NCBI RefSeq assembly: GCF_000372725.1
Contig: NW_005200951.1
Span: 200,986 to 264,985 of the forward strand
DNA: 64,000 bases
Direction of reading: 5' to 3'
Source of the DNA: Emiliania huxleyi CCMP1516
Lineage: Eukaryota; Haptophyta; Isochrysidales; Noelaerhabdaceae
Shown here: positions 19,206 through 29,644 of the stretch, piece after piece
Numbering within the stretch: the stretch's first letter is position 1
Layout of the letters: each line of letters begins with the position of its first letter
The notes under the pieces: model-generated
Database searches by the model: none
What the model was told of the DNA's origin: nothing
What the model saw: only the letters and a program-made list of their open reading frames with translations
Position numbers and translations under genes: made by a program

Positions 19206-20444
19206 TCAGTACTGCGGCAGGTACAGCGCGACGTCCTGAGAGGTCGACGTCCCCTTGAGCACCGGCATCACACTCTTCAGTGCATTCGGTGCGAAGAACT
19301 CCTCGATGTGTGGGCCTTGGCCTTCGATGGCGCCGCACTGCCGCGTCTCGTTGCACTCGCCCAGGTCGGTGTTTGCCGTCTTGACGCAAAACATCCCGAC
19401 GGAGTTGGCAGCGAACGGACCGTACTTTTCCTTCTCCCAAGATGCGAGACATTCGGCCTTCTCTCCCGCCGTCGATCTCTGGAAGCAGCGGCACAAACCA
19501 TCAGCACCGAGTGTGTACATCTGCCCAAGGAGAGTCCACCTGGATGTTGGGCTGCACTGAGGTGCCGCCGGGCAGCCGGCGCTAGGGCTTGGCCCCATCG
19601 AGTAAGCCAGCTTCATGTTCGGGATCGACTCGATAGCGGTCTGGATCATGTGCTTGTCGCCGCCCTCCGGGTTGTACGCGAGGCCGACGACGCCACCGCC
19701 TGCGCTGTTGGCCAGACCCGTGAGCGCGGCAACACCAGCTTCAACATTCGACCATTTGCGGGCGCAGTCGTTGTTGACCAGAAGCCAGCGCTGCGACTTG
19801 GCGCCAAAGGACTGTTCGCAGCTTTTCCATTGATCAATGGCGGCTTGCGAGGTGACGGCGGAGCAGTCCTTGTTGCTCAGGGCGAGACAAGCGACGGAGG
19901 AGAAGCCATCGGCGGCAGAGGCTAGGTCCTCAGTCGTGTAGCCCTCGGCCTTCGGGAAGAGCCACAGCGTGCCGCTGGCTGTGCCCGATGGCGGCGATGG
20001 GCCGCCACCGCCGCCGCACGGCACGGTCGACCCATGGCAGACGGTCCCATGGCAGTACGATGAAGGCCCGACTTGTTTCTGGCAAACGGCATGGTCACCG
20101 GCACCGGCGCCCTGCAGCATCCGCCGTCCGTCAGCCTCGGCTTCCTGCGAGGTGTAGACGAGGGTGCACTTGGCGGTGTGCTCGTTGTACTCGAGGTTGC
20201 CAGACACGGACTCGTCGTTCAGCGGGTCGATGGTTACGCACCGGTTCTTGCACAGCTTGAAGTCGATGTCCGAGCCGGACGGGCAAGGCAGCGATGGGTG
20301 GCCGCACGTGCCGACGGTGGTGCCCGGGCCGGTGAGGAGCGGCGAGATCTGCGTGCACTGTGGGACGAGGCGGTCGTCGATCGGGAGCGGCGCCGCGGAG
20401 ACGAGCGACGCGGCGGCGGACAGGAGGGCAGCGCGAGTGGACAT
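19206..20444 (-). CDS. Secreted Cys-rich protein of unknown function
   Basis: A single 412-codon exon with an ATG at 20444. MSTRAALLSAAASLVSAAP is a good signal peptide. The N-terminal half is rich in Cys and Gly/Pro (CGGGGGPSPPSGTASG) like an extracellular linker; the C-terminal half contains QRWLLVNNDCARKWSNVEAG, GGGVVGLAYNPEGGDKHMIQ and GVVG/MKLAYS segments vaguely like alternating strands and helices of a glycoside-hydrolase barrel, plus further Cys pairs (CRCF, CLASW, FCVK, CNETRQC). I do not assign an enzyme. It is divergently transcribed from the next secreted protein, 426 bp away. Confidence 0.65.
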   Translation of the reverse strand: MSTRAALLSAAASLVSAAPLPIDDRLVPQCTQISPLLTGPGTTVGTCGHPSLPCPSGSDIDFKLCKNRCVTIDPLNDESVSGNLEYNEHTAKCTLVYTSQEAEADGRRMLQGAGAGDHAVCQKQVGPSSYCHGTVCHGSTVPCGGGGGPSPPSGTASGTLWLFPKAEGYTTEDLASAADGFSSVACLALSNKDCSAVTSQAAIDQWKSCEQSFGAKSQRWLLVNNDCARKWSNVEAGVAALTGLANSAGGGVVGLAYNPEGGDKHMIQTAIESIPNMKLAYSMGPSPSAGCPAAPQCSPTSRWTLLGQMYTLGADGLCRCFQRSTAGEKAECLASWEKEKYGPFAANSVGMFCVKTANTDLGECNETRQCGAIEGQGPHIEEFFAPNALKSVMPVLKGTSTSQDVALYLPQY

Positions 20445-20870
20445 TGCGAGGCGGAAAGGTACGTGCGAGCGTGCTGGCGATGAAGGAGTTTGGAACGGTT
20501 ACAGCCTCGAAGCGCGCTCGTGCTGGTGATCTCGGGAAAGGAGCCACGGGGGCCGGCAACCCCGGCCGGCAGGCGCTTTTGTGTGAGTTCAGGAAAGAAT
20601 GAAGAAAGAGTCGCCTTAATCAGAAGAGCGAGGTAGGTGGGGTGCCAGTATGAGCCCGCTGATCGCTGAGGCGGAGTGCTCTTTCCGTTGTGGTTTGCTT
20701 GATCACTCACTATTACACGCAGCCGGAGGCGTTGTTTGAGACCCTTCGTTCGGTGTGAGCGGACTCGCCTCTTTCTATCTACTCGAGTACTCTCGCGTTT
20801 AAAGGAGAAAAACCTGCTTCGCGACCCCCCCCCCCCTGACAGCTCCTTCCGCAACCACGAGACGACAAGC
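20445..20870. promoter_or_regulatory. Candidate bidirectional promoter between two secreted-protein genes
   Basis: The interval lies between divergent ATGs at 20444 (-) and 20871 (+). It has a C run at 20824-20836 just before the plus-strand start. I see no reliable TATA element; the assignment rests on gene arrangement alone. Confidence 0.35.
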
Positions 20871-21457
20871 ATGACTCTGTGGCTAGGACTACTCGCCACG
20901 GCATCAGCCACGGTTCGACAGAATGACAGTGCGGTGGATCTCGGATGGTACTCAACAAAGGAGTCCGTCGTCACGGAGGCTAAAACGGTGACAGAGCGCT
21001 TCGTCACGGAGGCGGCGGCGGTGAGAGAGGAATTCGGCCAGCGCATCGCCTCAACCGTAGACACGGTCGCCGGCATCGAGCAGGGCGACAGACGCCAGTT
21101 TGATGCATCGCAATGGCAGTACGATCGGGAGGTCCGCCAGTGTGAGGGCTATACCTCTTGCGAGCGGTGCGCCAGCAACATCAACTGCGCGTGGGAGCAT
21201 AAGCGGAGCGCGGCCGTGCGGTGGCGTGACTGCGGATTCGACCACATCATGCCTCCGTACTCCTCGGACTGCACCCAAAAGTGTGTACATGATGGTGCAG
21301 TCGACCGCGGCATCACCATTCGATTCGCGGTGAGCACGATCACATCTTTTCACATGCACATGCGCCCCCTGCGATCGATCGACTGACCGTCCGTGCTTGT
21401 GTTTGTCAGGCGGAGTGCCCTTCGTCGCCGGATGGGCCGTCTCTCCTTCTCGGCTGA
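20871..21457 (+). CDS. Secreted protein with PSI-like Cys motif, two exons
   Basis: The ATG at 20871 gives a signal peptide (MTLWLGLLATASATVRQ). A Val/Thr/Glu-rich helical region (TKESVVTEAKTVTERFVTEA) follows, then CEGYTSCERCASNINCAW, the spacing typical of a PSI (plexin-semaphorin-integrin) Cys-rich fold, with further Cys at DCGF, SDCTQKC. Exon 1 ends at 21329 with a canonical GTGAGC donor; the intron to 21409 ends GTTTGTCAG. In the resulting frame exon 2 stops at 21455-21457 (AECPSSPDGPSLLLG). A different frame of exon 2 remains open to 21604, so the 3' structure is uncertain. Function unknown. Confidence 0.55.
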
Positions 21458-21940
21458 GTCCGACACGCGTTGTTGGGCGCATGCCCACGAGACAGCGGAT
21501 TGGTATATTTACACGCCGCAGAAGAAGACAGGTGACCAGAGGTGCCCCGGAGAGGGTCTCCGCTCTGGCAGCGCCCTGATTTTGGACGCTGCGCCCTCAG
21601 CGTAAATTCAGTATAGTTGTGTCTGTTGAGTACGTGCTCTCACGGGCACAGGTCGGCTGTTTGTCATATAACAATCAGGATATCACCACACTCATCGATG
21701 GTGGATGGACACGCTTCGCTCGCCCTCGCCCGGTAGATACTAGATTCATGGGGATTGAATGATTCTCGGTCGAAAAGTTGTTTCCCATATCGTCTGATGT
21801 GGATCGCGATGTGGAGCCTCGTTGTCGATCGTCGCCGTGGGGGCGGGTGGAAGGTCGAAAGAAAGTGAGTCGCCCAGGTGGGCTTGTAAGGCGGTGGCGT
21901 CCTCCGAGGTCCGACGCTGGGGCAAATTGACATGTGGTCT

Positions 21941-21976
<36 letters not shown>

Positions 21977-22137
21977 TGGTGCGTGTGCGTCCTGCCCCTG
22001 GGCGACTGCGTGGTGTCGTGGTGTCGTGGAGAAAACGAACATAAAACTAACTCGCCCCCTCGCTCGCGCGTCCCCGACGCGCGTAGGGCCACCCTACGCG
22101 CATCATTGGGCGGCTACACTTGCCGGCGAGTCTCAAC
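21458..22137. other. Intergenic region with CT/GT microsatellite
   Basis: A compound dinucleotide repeat, (CT)n then (GT)n, lies at about 21940-21978. No other feature is supported before the HAD phosphatase start. Confidence 0.6.
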
Positions 22138-22995
22138 ATGCCGCAGCCCCTTAGCACCTGCGCGGCTGTACGCCTAGCTGCCGTCGAGCTCGTTCTCTCC
22201 GACATGGACGGCACCTGGCTCGGCGACGACCACTCGCCCTCGCCCGGCGGCACCGCTGCCATTTCTGAGGCTGCGGCCAGCGGTCTCGCCTTCTGCTTTG
22301 CAACCGGCCGGTGCCCGCAGTCGGCCAGCGACGCCTCAGGTCTCGATCTCTCGTCGCGGCCCGGCATCTACTCGAATGGCGCGGTCGTGCGCGGCATCGG
22401 AGGCGCCCCGCTGTACGCGCTCGACCTTCCCAGCGAGCTGCTCGGATCGCTGGGCGAGCTTGCGCGCGAGGAGGGCATCTGCGTGCTCTACAACGACATT
22501 GACGACTTTTGGACGCCGTCGCTCGACGCGCCGATGGCGTTGCACCTGCACGACGACTATGGCGACCCTCGTCCCAAGCAGGGCGTTCCCTCCAAGGCGC
22601 AGCTCATCCACCTCGTTGGCCGGGAGCAGGAGCTCGATAGGATCGAGGCACGAGTGCGCAGCGCCTTCAGCGGCACGTGCGCCGTGGGCCGAAACCTGCC
22701 GACCGACCTGGTTGCCACCCACCCCGATGCGACCAAGGGACGTGCGGCGGCGCGACTGTGCGAGGCGCTCGGTCTCTCGCGATACCTAGCCATCGGCGAT
22801 TCGGGAAATGATGTGTCGATGCTGCTCGCCGCCGCTGAGAGCGGCGACATCGGAGTCGCCATGGCAAACGCGCGCCCGGCCGCGATGGAGGCTGCCGAGT
22901 TCGAGGCAGCGGCGCGCAACACAGACCGCGAGCCGGGCGTGCTCCTTGCCGTCCGCGCCGTGGCTGCCTCCAAGTCAAGTGCATTTACGAGCTGA
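22138..22995 (+). CDS. HAD-superfamily phosphatase, Cof type
   Basis: This intronless gene encodes a 285-residue hydrolase of the HAD superfamily, Cof/type IIB, whose members dephosphorylate sugar phosphates and related small molecules. The ATG at 22138 precedes motif I (LVLSDMDGTWLG), with the nucleophile Asp and the general acid Asp; motif II is FCFATGR; the conserved Lys lies in HPDATKGRAA; motifs III/IV form AIGDSGNDVSMLLAAAESG followed by IGVAMANARPAAMEAAEF, the usual Cof C-terminal pattern. The cap (about residues 85-190) contains FWTPSLDAPMALHLHDDYGD and is of the alpha/beta C2B kind. Substrate cannot be read from sequence. No targeting signal is obvious, so a cytosolic location is likely. 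Confidence 0.88.
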   Translation: MPQPLSTCAAVRLAAVELVLSDMDGTWLGDDHSPSPGGTAAISEAAASGLAFCFATGRCPQSASDASGLDLSSRPGIYSNGAVVRGIGGAPLYALDLPSELLGSLGELAREEGICVLYNDIDDFWTPSLDAPMALHLHDDYGDPRPKQGVPSKAQLIHLVGREQELDRIEARVRSAFSGTCAVGRNLPTDLVATHPDATKGRAAARLCEALGLSRYLAIGDSGNDVSMLLAAAESGDIGVAMANARPAAMEAAEFEAAARNTDREPGVLLAVRAVAASKSSAFTS

Positions 22996-23908
22996 AGATC
23001 AACGAGACTACGGCGGAGACGGGTGCCCGTGCCCCTCACCGTTTTACGGGGGGGATGCTGTAATATCCCAGAGTGCAGAGATGCAGATGGGGCGGGGAAC
23101 CCGCAATTTGAGATGCTAAGGGCGCTTGAGTTGCAAATAAACTCAGATGCATTTTTCAACTCAGAACGATTCTTGGCCCATATACTCGCACACACACCGT
23201 GCCGACAAGACTCATGAGTGGCATGAGCCATGACCTCCATTGGACCTCTCCTCTCACCAGTGAGTGACCTCTCAGCTCTCTGTCTGTGTGCCTCTGCAGC
23301 AGTGTGCGCTCTGTGTCTGTCTCTCATCTCGTCAGCCCTCAGCCGCTCTCAGCGGGTCACGGGACACGCACACGGTCACGGAGCTCGGGGGTCGCGTGCG
23401 GTGCGGCAGGGGCCGACATACGAGGGACATACGCTCAAAAAAGAAATACCCCGCCCGTACCCCGTGTCGAACGAATAAAGCAAAGTAAGCGGATAGCGCG
23501 CTCTGAGTCTGAGACGCGACGTGCAATGTATGTGCTCGGTCCGCGAGATGCGAGTCAGAGCAGAGAGCAGCGTGTCCTGAAGAGAGTCTCAGGGCCTGAC
23601 AGACTCGCCTCTCGCGAGTTCACGCCCGCAGGCGCCCAAACCGCTCTGCGTTCGTAGCTGCCGTGTGCGTGGCTGCTCCGGCGAGAGCACCGCGTGCCAC
23701 TAGAAGGCCTGCGTCGTCCTCCAGCAGCGTGCGTCGCCAAAGCCCTCCCCAATACGTGCCCCCCCGCCCCCCCTCCCCGCCGGCCACAGCCGCCCTCTGC
23801 GCCGGCGGCCGCGGAAAGCCACTCCCAGGCGAGAGTGCCCCCCCCCCCCCCCCCCCGCTCCCCTTGCCCGGCCGACGGCGCCAGGCGGGCTCCGACTAGG
23901 CGTCGAGA
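22996..23908. other. Convergent intergenic region
   Basis: It separates the 3' ends of the HAD gene (+) and the aminotransferase (-). C homopolymers occur near 23760-23790 and 23837-23857. No gene is supported. Confidence 0.5.
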
Positions 23909-26900
23909 CTAGGCGAGCCCGACGAGGGACTTGCCGATGGCGGCGGCGAACTCGAGGCTGACCGCCTTCTTGACGTTGACGCGCGGCGCCTCCCACCAGC
24001 CTCCCGCCTGCATCTGCTCGCAGGCGACGAGCATCCTGCGCAGCAGCTCGGCGTAGTTCTCGTCGGTCCAGTCGAGCGAGAAGAGGCAGCGGCCGGTGCC
24101 AACCCACGACAGCGCGACGCCCGCGTCGCGCATGTAGTACTGCAGCATCCAGTGGTACCGGCCCGGCGTCGTAAACATCATCGACCAGACAGAGAACCAC
24201 GACGAGAGCTCGAGCGGGTAGCCGCGCTTCTTGAAGGCGCCGTTCGCCTCGCCCACGAACGCGTCGATGCGGCGGTGCATCTCGTCGTACCTAGAGAGGG
24301 AAAAAGAAATACGTCGAGAAAAGAAATGCGTCGGGCGGCCACGCGGCGCATCTCGTCGCACTCGGCCGGCGTCTCTGGGCGGGAGTGCCAGGTGAGGAAC
24401 GCGTTCATCGACCCCATCACCGCCGGGTGGCCCGCGAACGTGCCTAACGGACCCATCCGTGCATTTAGCATGCATTGCTTGCCGTGCGGTCACCGCCGAC
24501 GTGGCCAGCGATGCCGATCACGTACGCCACGCGCGCAGCCTTCTTCGGGTCGGAGCGCGTCATCGCCTCCTTGCCGCCGCAGAGCACGCCGACGGGCAGC
24601 CCGCCGCCGAGCGTCTTGCCGTACACGACCAAGTCGGCCTGCACGCCGTACGCCTACGGGGACCCTCGCGGGACACGTCGTGGACATGTCCAGGACACGG
24701 CCAGGCCGGCGTCGCACAGCCCCTGTGCGCCTGCTGCGCGCCGCGCGGCGCGACGCGGAAGCCGGTGTACACCTGGTCAAAAGAGGAGGAACTGCTTGAC
24801 TGATTCGGTCATCCGTTCACTCGCTCGTTCATTAGCGGCACCTCGTCGAAGATGGGGAGAGATGGGGAGAGGTGGGGAGAGATGGGGAGAGATGGGGAGA
24901 GGTGGGGAGAGATGGGGAGAGATGGGGAGAGATGAGGCGAGATGGGGAGAGGTGGGGAGAGGTGGGGAGAGGTGGGGGAGAGGTGGGGAGATTGCGCCTC
25001 GTCGAAGATGAGCAGCACGCCGGCGTCGGTGCACGTCTTGCGGAGCTTGTGGAGCCACTCCCTGTACCCCGGCGTCGGCCCGACCTTGCGGTTGTTTGAC
25101 TGCAACACCTACACGACACGCAACATCGAGCCGTATCCACATATCACCAGTCGTAGAGTTGCGGCTGTTTGACCGCAGTGCCAGATCGGAGGGCGGCGAC
25201 GAGTTGAGGTGGAAGCACTGGAGCGGGTTGACGAGCACCTAGGACACGTCTCGGACATGTCCCGGACGTGTCCCGGACGTGCCCGTCGAGCGGGTTGAGG
25301 AGCACCGCGGCGATCTCGCTCCCGCGAGCCCGGATCACCTACAGAAGAAATGGGCGCCCCCCCGGTCTTTCGGTTTTCGCTGGTGCGGCGATCTCGCTCC
25401 CTCGAGCCCGGGTCACCGCCAGCGAGAGCGCGTTCATGTCCTTGAGGCAGAGCACGTCCTCGGGAGTGCGCTCGTTGCCCGCGGTCGGCTGCATCCCGTC
25501 CCACCAGCCGTGGTACGCGCCCCCGAAGCTGACGACCAGCGGCTTGCGCTGGTTGAAACGCGCGCAGCGGACGGCCGCCATGACCGCCTCGGTGCCCGAC
25601 ATGTGGAAGGACACCTGTTCACACCGTGGAGCTGTGAAACGCCGCTCGCGTGGCGGGAGGGTGCCCGGCCCGTGCCGAGGAGGCGCCTCTGGCAGGCCGG
25701 AGATCTGCTGGATCATCTTGATGTTTGCGAGGGTCGTCTCGTCGAGCGAGCCTATCGGGACCCGCCTCAAAAGCGTCACGAGACCGCCCCCTCCCCCCCT
25801 CCGCCACCGTCGCCTAGGACGCAGCGGCACCCAGGTAGAGGCCCTTGTCCTTGGCCGCCGCCCAGCCGGCGGTGATGAAGCGCTTGTACGCCTCGTACCC
25901 GCAGACGTTGACGCCTACGGGACATGTCCCGGACATGTCCGGACGTGTCCCGGAACGTGTCGCCTCGTACCCGCAGACGTTGACGCCGTACGAGCCAGAG
26001 ACGTCGAGAGAGGAGTTGCCGTCGATGTCGACGACGGTGGGGCCTGAGGTGCGGTGAGGAAGGAAGGGGGGGGGGGGGGTGAACACGCCCTGAGACGGGA
26101 GCGCCGCGGCGCGACGAGTGCCGGCGCGCGTGCGGGAGCGGTGTGGGCGTGGGCGTGCCTTCGGTGCGTGCGAGGGCCATGGACGGGTCGAGGTACTCGT
26201 TGACCACATTGTTGAAGGGCGGGAAGCACCGGCCCGACGTGAAGCGCACCTGCGCCGCCCGAGTCCCCACCGCGGAGTGGGTAGAGGCGCGGCAGCCGCT
26301 CTTTCGCGGAGCGGGGCTGCAGCCGCGGAAGAACGGTGCGCCGTCGCCCGAACGGCGGGGAGTGGGTGGGGAGCGGCGGGCAGCGGCGGGCGCCGGGCGG
26401 CAGAGAGGCGGAGGGAGGGTGCGTGCGTGTGGCGGCGCGGTGGTGGAGGAGCTGGCGGTGCGGAGGGAGGCGGCGCGGTGGCGCAGGCAGTCTGGCGCAC
26501 GTCGGAGATGAGATTCTTGAGGTCGGAGCCAAAGACGAGGCACTGCTTGTACTTGACGCGCCAGCGCTCCTGGAGCGCCTCGAGCGCGGCCTCGCGCTTC
26601 CGCGCCACCTCGGCCGAGGCGCCGTCCGCGTTGAAGAAGGAGCGCTTGCTGATCGAGAAGCGCGGGATGAGGTCGACGACAAACGGAAAGGTGAGCTGGA
26701 GCGGGAAGGTGGCGAGCATGGTCAGCACGATCTGGTAGAGGCGGTAGGCCGCGCGCACGCCGAGCAGCGTCGCCGCCACCGCGGCCGCGTCCGCCTCCAC
26801 ACCGAGCGATGCGGCCCACGCCCAAAGCGCGCCCACGCCGAGCGCGCTCCCGACGAGCGAGCGGCTGATCCGAGGCGGGTGGAGCACGAGAAGCGAGCAG

Positions 26901-26992
26901 ACGACGGCGAGCAGGGCGGTGCGCGCGTCGATGAAGTCGCTGGGGCTCAGCGGCGAGGCCGCTGGAGGAGGGACTGGAGGCGATCTACGCAT
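23909..26992 (-). CDS. Membrane-anchored class III PLP aminotransferase (GSA-aminomutase-like), about 13 exons
   Basis: Class III aminotransferases use pyridoxal phosphate to move amino groups. The ATG at 26992 opens exon 1 (to 26501), with two hydrophobic segments (ARTALLAVVCSLLVLHPP; LGVGALWAWAASLGV) and a conserved linker KYKQCLVFGSDLKNLISD. Later exons: 26249-26159, 26043-25964, 25891 to about 25800, 25751-25687, 25614-25417, 25338-25306, from 25238, then 24772-24731, 24653-24515, from 24443, ending at 23909. Key motifs are SFHMSGTEAVMAAVRCARF (cofactor phosphate loop), SFGGAYHGWWDG, LLIFDE joined to VYTGFRVAP (the Asp contacting the pyridine N), and VVYGKTLGGGLPVG with the Schiff-base Lys. 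The C-terminal domain includes YHWMLQYYMRDAGVALSWVG and GRCLFSLDWTDENYAELL. The length and membrane region exceed ordinary GSA aminotransferases. Several introns are GC-AG and framed by exon copies. Boundaries near 25100-25180 and 24300-24360 are uncertain. Confidence 0.82.
24841..25010. repeat. GAGATGGGGA tandem array bounded by 14-bp exon copies
   Basis: About thirteen copies of AGAGATGGGG/AGAGGTGGGG lie between two perfect copies of CCTCGTCGAAGATG (24841-24854 and 24997-25010). The repeated motif is the coding sequence for the aminotransferase FDE motif, so the array interrupts a catalytic-site exon. Confidence 0.9.
25221..25416. repeat. Two overlapping exon-copy pairs around adjacent aminotransferase introns
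   Basis: Copies at 25221-25239/25288-25306 (19 bp, one mismatch, 67 bp apart) and at 25307-25338/25385-25416 (32 bp, two mismatches, 78 bp apart) frame two neighbouring introns around an 11-codon exon. The first intron is made of GGACATGTCC-type repeats. Both fit GT-AG splicing. Confidence 0.85.
25889..25987. repeat. Perfect 27-bp exon copies flanking a 72-bp intron
   Basis: Identical 27-bp copies at 25889-25915 and 25961-25987 are spaced 72 bp. The spacer is a GGACATGTCC array. Splicing at GAG|GC in each copy gives a GC-AG intron of 72 bp and the product VNVCGYEAYKRFITAGW. Confidence 0.92.
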
Positions 26993-27137
26993 CGCACCCA
27001 AGGAAAGTCCGTCGGGGAGGCGCTTGGTCTTCTTCTTCTTCCCATAAAATTCTTCTTTTCTCTCCTGCCTGTATTCACAGCGTAACGCGCTCTTCGCTGC
27101 TGCCGAACGGCTCTTCCTCCTCCACCGCCCCGGCCGC
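26993..27137. promoter_or_regulatory. Candidate bidirectional promoter (145 bp)
   Basis: This lies between the divergent start codons of the aminotransferase (26992) and the GGNBP2-like gene (27138). It contains an AT-richer stretch with CCCATAAAATTC and a TTCTTCTTCTTC tract. Shared regulation is inferred only from the head-to-head arrangement. Confidence 0.4.
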
Positions 27138-29097
27138 ATGAGCTCAGAGACGAAACTCGTGTGCAGCACCTGCATCTCCTGCCCCAAGGAGGAGATCCTG
27201 CGCCGGCTGCAGCGCGAGACGACCTGCAGCGCCTGCTGCAGCGCGCTGCGGCTCATGACCGAGAGGCCGCTCGCAGAGCTGGTGCTGCTCGATTCCTTCG
27301 TGGACCGCGAGGACGAGACCGGCTACGTGCTGAACGAGGACCTCGCCTCTCCCGCCGCGCTCGAGGCCGCCTGCGCCAAGTTTCCGCTGCAGGAGTGGCT
27401 GAAGAATTGCCAGCCGCTGAAGCGCGACAAGCGCTGCCCGATGCACACAAACAGCCGGCACATCTTCAACCAAGCCGACCTGTGGGAGGACATGTGGGCG
27501 GAGCTCTCCGCCGCACAGAAGGCCACCATCTGCGCGGTCGGCGCCGGCGAGCTCCACGACAAGCTCTGGCAGCACTGCACCGACAAGCACCACCTCTGCA
27601 AGGACTGCCGCAGCAATGTGATGTGGGCGTACGACCGGCTGACAAAGAAGGAGCTGCCGCCGGTGGGCACCGAGGCGGAGCAGGAGGCGGAGCTCTCCAG
27701 CCTGCAGGCTTACTTTGACATTGAGCGCTCCACGGAGGGGTGCGCTTGCGCCGCGCGCAGCGCACGCGCGCAGACGGACGATATCCCCCACCCCCCCTGG
27801 GCGAACCCTGCGCGCAGGACCATCTGCGTGCACTCGTCGGCGCTGCCGACCATCCTCTACCACTACGAGGACACGCTGGCGGAGGAGGCCGAGTCCTCCT
27901 CCAAGGGGCGGCACGCGCCGACGCGACAGGCCGGCCTGAGCGAGCTCCTCTGCGTAGTCGGCCGGCTGCTGCTGCGCAAGGTCCGCTCCCCCTGCGCCCC
28001 TCGTGGCGGGGACAGCGGACGCGCGCGCGGCGTGCACGCGGCGCGCGGGGGCACGCGAGGGGCGGCGTGGCGACGCAGCTCACGAGGGCGTTGGCGCCAC
28101 CCAGACCCCTCTCCACGCACGCGCCCGCCTCGGCTGCCCGTCACACTGTGCCCGTCACACTGTGCCCGTCACACTGTCCCCGTCCCTGCGTCTGAAGGTG
28201 CTGACGAGCTACCAGACCTCGCTGGAGGAGGAGCAGAACCAGCAACTGCTGGTGCGGCTGGTGCTCTCGCACTTCCAGGCGCAGACACTCGAGCGGCACG
28301 CGGCGCAGTGCGCCGAGTCGCTCCTCGAGGGCATTGAGGTGACGGCTCCAAAAGCCCTCCCGAGACTCGCCTGCATACCCGCCACCCGCCACAGAGACGC
28401 CCGGGACGGCGCGCGGGGGCGTCCGGGTCACACCCGCGCGAGGCCTTGCCGCTGCGCGTGCCGGACGCTGGTGCTGTCCCATCAGCTCCTCGGCAGCCTC
28501 CTCCTCTCGACGCCTCATAGCATGGTACATCCACACTCCTCCTCTTGACGCCTCGCGCCGCGGCCACCCCCCGCACAGCACGACGCGGGCAAGGCGTCCA
28601 AGCGGAAGCTGAAGAAGGAGCGGCAGAAGCATCGGAGGGAGGCGGAGGCGGAGGAGCAGGCGGTGACATGGGACGAGCAGCAGGAGCTCGCCCTCCTCTC
28701 CAAGATGGGGTGGTCCAACGCCGCCGCCGTCGCCCTCGGCGGCGGCGGCGAGAGCGCGCCCGGCGGCGGCGGCGCTGCCGACGCGACCGGAGGCGGTGCG
28801 CATCCACCGCCCGCCAACGGCTGCGGCGTTGCGGGCGGGGGAGGGGGCGACGGGCGAGCTACGGAGCGCGAGGCGGCGGCGCCGGGACGTGGCGGCGCAG
28901 AGCTCGACGCGGCGCGCGCGTTGGCGTTGCATCCGGTTGACGCAGCGAGCCTCGAGCTCACAGAGTCGGAGCAGCGCGAGTTTAGCGCGCTGGCGCGGCA
29001 AAAGGGGCAGCTGATGGAGGAGCGCGATAGAATGCGCGCGGCCATCCGGGAACGGTTCGAGCGGTTTGCTTTGGGCGGCTCTAAGGGTGTCGCGTAG
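27138..29097 (+). CDS. Gametogenetin-binding protein 2 (GGNBP2)-like protein
   Basis: GGNBP2 is a Cys-rich eukaryotic nuclear/cytoplasmic protein of incompletely known role. The ATG at 27138 starts MSSETKLVCSTCISCPKEEI; LQRETTCSACCSALRLMTER and KRDKRCPMHTNSRHIFNQAD, then DKHHLCKDCRSNVMWAYDRL, match the family's Cys/His blocks (compare KNKRCQLHSLE and RFCTDCKNKVLRAY, recalled). The exon continues to 27980, possibly with an in-frame intron at 27740-27817 that would give STEGTICVHSSALPTILY. Exon 2 is 28198-28338 (VLTSYQTSLEEEQNQQLLVR) and exon 3 is 28579-29097, joined as GIEHDAGKASKRKLKKERQK, the basic coiled segment seen in GGNBP2. Then comes a Gly-rich linker and a charged helix ending SKGVA. 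Intron 1 contains three 15-bp CACACTGTGCCCGT repeats (about 28142-28182). A 188-bp piece of exon 1 has been copied to 15697-15884. Confidence 0.75.
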
Positions 29098-29644
29098 TGT
29101 GAGGGCGCGTGCCTGACGCGCGGAGACGGCCGAGCCGGTACGCGGTAGTTCATAGCTGGGCATAGCCCGCGCTCGCTTGGCGCTGCCTCCGCCCTTTTTT
29201 TGATTTCGTGGCACGCGTGTCGCGCCGCGTATGTGGTGACCTCGCTGTGCTCTGACGCGAGACGAGCAGACGACCGAGACGAGCGCCTGTCGCCTGGGCC
29301 TGCGCGGCACAGAGGTCAGAGCTGGCAGCTGCACCCGACACCCGTGCACTGTGAGCCGCAGCGGGCGGTCTTCGGTCTCGGAAAAAAACAGTAACGCTTT
29401 CCAATGTGCGTTTTCCCCGCTCCACACACACCTCGGACCTCCGCGGCTTGTGCTAGGTTGCTCTTTAACTACGAGCTACGTCCTACGACCGCTGCCAGCG
29501 CTGTGGCATGTCCTGAGACTTTTGGGTCGAGATGGCCCCGCCTCTGGAATACGAGCGGGACGCACGTGGGTCGCGAGGAGGCGCCGACTCCGGAGGGCCG
29601 CCGCGAGCAGATCTGAACGCGGGGACACTAGTGCGGGACACTCG
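29098..29644. other. Convergent intergenic region
   Basis: It separates the 3' ends of the GGNBP2-like gene and the TPR gene. No repeats or genes are supported. Confidence 0.5.
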
